From positions 1-40,955 of the forward strand of contig CAZVWR010000027.1 of NCBI GenBank assembly GCA_964630905.1: a stretch of DNA of 40,955 nucleotides. The letters run 5' to 3'. Under the pieces are notes generated by a model. It was not told where the DNA came from. It saw only the letters and a program-made list of their open reading frames with translations, and did no database searches. The position numbers and the translations under genes are program-made. Shown here piece after piece: positions 40,705-40,955 of this stretch. The stretch's first letter is position 1, and every line of letters starts with the position of its first letter. The DNA is from JAGOEX01 sp964630905. Lineage in GTDB: Bacteria; UBP6; UBA1177.

Positions 40705-40955
40705 TTACCTTACACAGCGGATTCTGCCAATTTCACCCTTTCCTAATGGTGAAACAGTACCGTCAATAAAATTTACTTTCCATGCATCATTTGCATGTGA
40801 TTCATCATAAGCAAAAGTTGTTGAAGACCAGAAAGTATTTATTGCCGGTGTTCCCGGGAAAGTTGATGCAGCACTGTAAAAGTTGCAATTTATCAATGTC
40901 TTTAACTCTTCAATGTTGGGAAGTCTCCAGTCTGTAAAACCGGCGTACTCTGAAA
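40705..40955 (-). CDS. DUF1566-domain protein, C-terminal part (5' end outside window)
   Basis: The frame is open to the window edge (first full codon at 40953). It shows TDWRLPNIEELKTLIN, then NTFWSSTTFAYDE, and ends GRIRCVR, the ending pattern also seen in the neighbouring DUF1566 protein (VICVR). It is the C-terminal half of one DUF1566 domain. The next gene on the same strand starts 21 bp later, so the two are probably co-transcribed paralogues. The N-terminal organisation cannot be seen. Confidence 0.88.
   Translation of the reverse strand, partial: SEYAGFTDWRLPNIEELKTLINCNFYSAASTFPGTPAINTFWSSTTFAYDESHANDAWKVNFIDGTVSPLGKGEIGRIRCVR

Overview
The window looks like chromosome from an uncultured, probably anaerobic, Gram-negative-type bacterium of moderate-to-low GC. 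An outer membrane is inferred from a signal-peptide beta-barrel protein ending in Phe and from seven or more lipobox lipoproteins. Anaerobic life is suggested by a giant 2-hydroxyacyl-CoA-dehydratase-activase-type protein and by the HcyBio/NIL-ferredoxin pair for making homocysteine from sulfide. Secreted proteins with long (Asn/Asp)-Thr-Gly linkers, DUF1566 domains and myxobacterial-style Cys-rich repeats recall delta-proteobacterial or myxococcal-like metagenomic lineages. The sequence alone does not fix the phylum.

Layout. 1-4884 (+): 3' part of gyrA, then a tightly overlapping set of khpA, an unknown membrane-anchored protein and rarA. 4988-13134 (+): a probable envelope operon of soluble lytic transglycosylase, SpoIID/LytB protein, TPR lipoprotein, Uup-type ABC-F ATPase and MATE exporter, with overlaps or very short gaps. 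It meets a convergent ankyrin-repeat lipoprotein whose stop codon overlaps the MATE stop. 14296-17637 (+): rtcB and tex, separated by a small palindromic repeat. 17644-19436 (+): a leader region that looks like a transcription attenuator (promoter, 26-codon leader ORF, antiterminator and terminator), followed by the HcyBio gene and its NIL/4Fe-4S partner.

19512-26471 (-): a compact four-gene operon encoding an OB-fold-like (N/D)TG lipoprotein, a 5'-nucleotidase/UDP-sugar hydrolase lipoprotein with a very large Cys/Asp-rich insertion, a second OB-fold-like lipoprotein and an outer-membrane beta-barrel. I read it as a surface nucleotide or nucleic-acid scavenging system; this is inference. 26588-29697 (-): a TPR protein with its own promoter, and a START-domain protein plus MFS permease pair. 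29824-29900: a CAU tRNA with a good promoter. 29999-30910 (+): a lipoprotein with 33 tandem (N/D)TG triplets. 30937-35100 (-): the 1387-residue activase-like protein, which carries an in-frame palindromic repeat insertion. 35259-35573 (+): a small acidic exported protein as its own transcription unit.

35582-40955 (-): a beta-propeller-like lipoprotein, a DUF4143 AAA ATPase, a Bcp peroxiredoxin and two tandem DUF1566 proteins, the last cut by the window edge. The ATPase gene is bounded by 47/48-bp direct repeats that both encode the last codons of bcp, so it looks like an inserted or exchanged cassette. The strongest leads are the candidate attenuator before the homocysteine genes, the bcp-end duplication around the ATPase gene, and the nucleotidase/OB-fold/porin operon.
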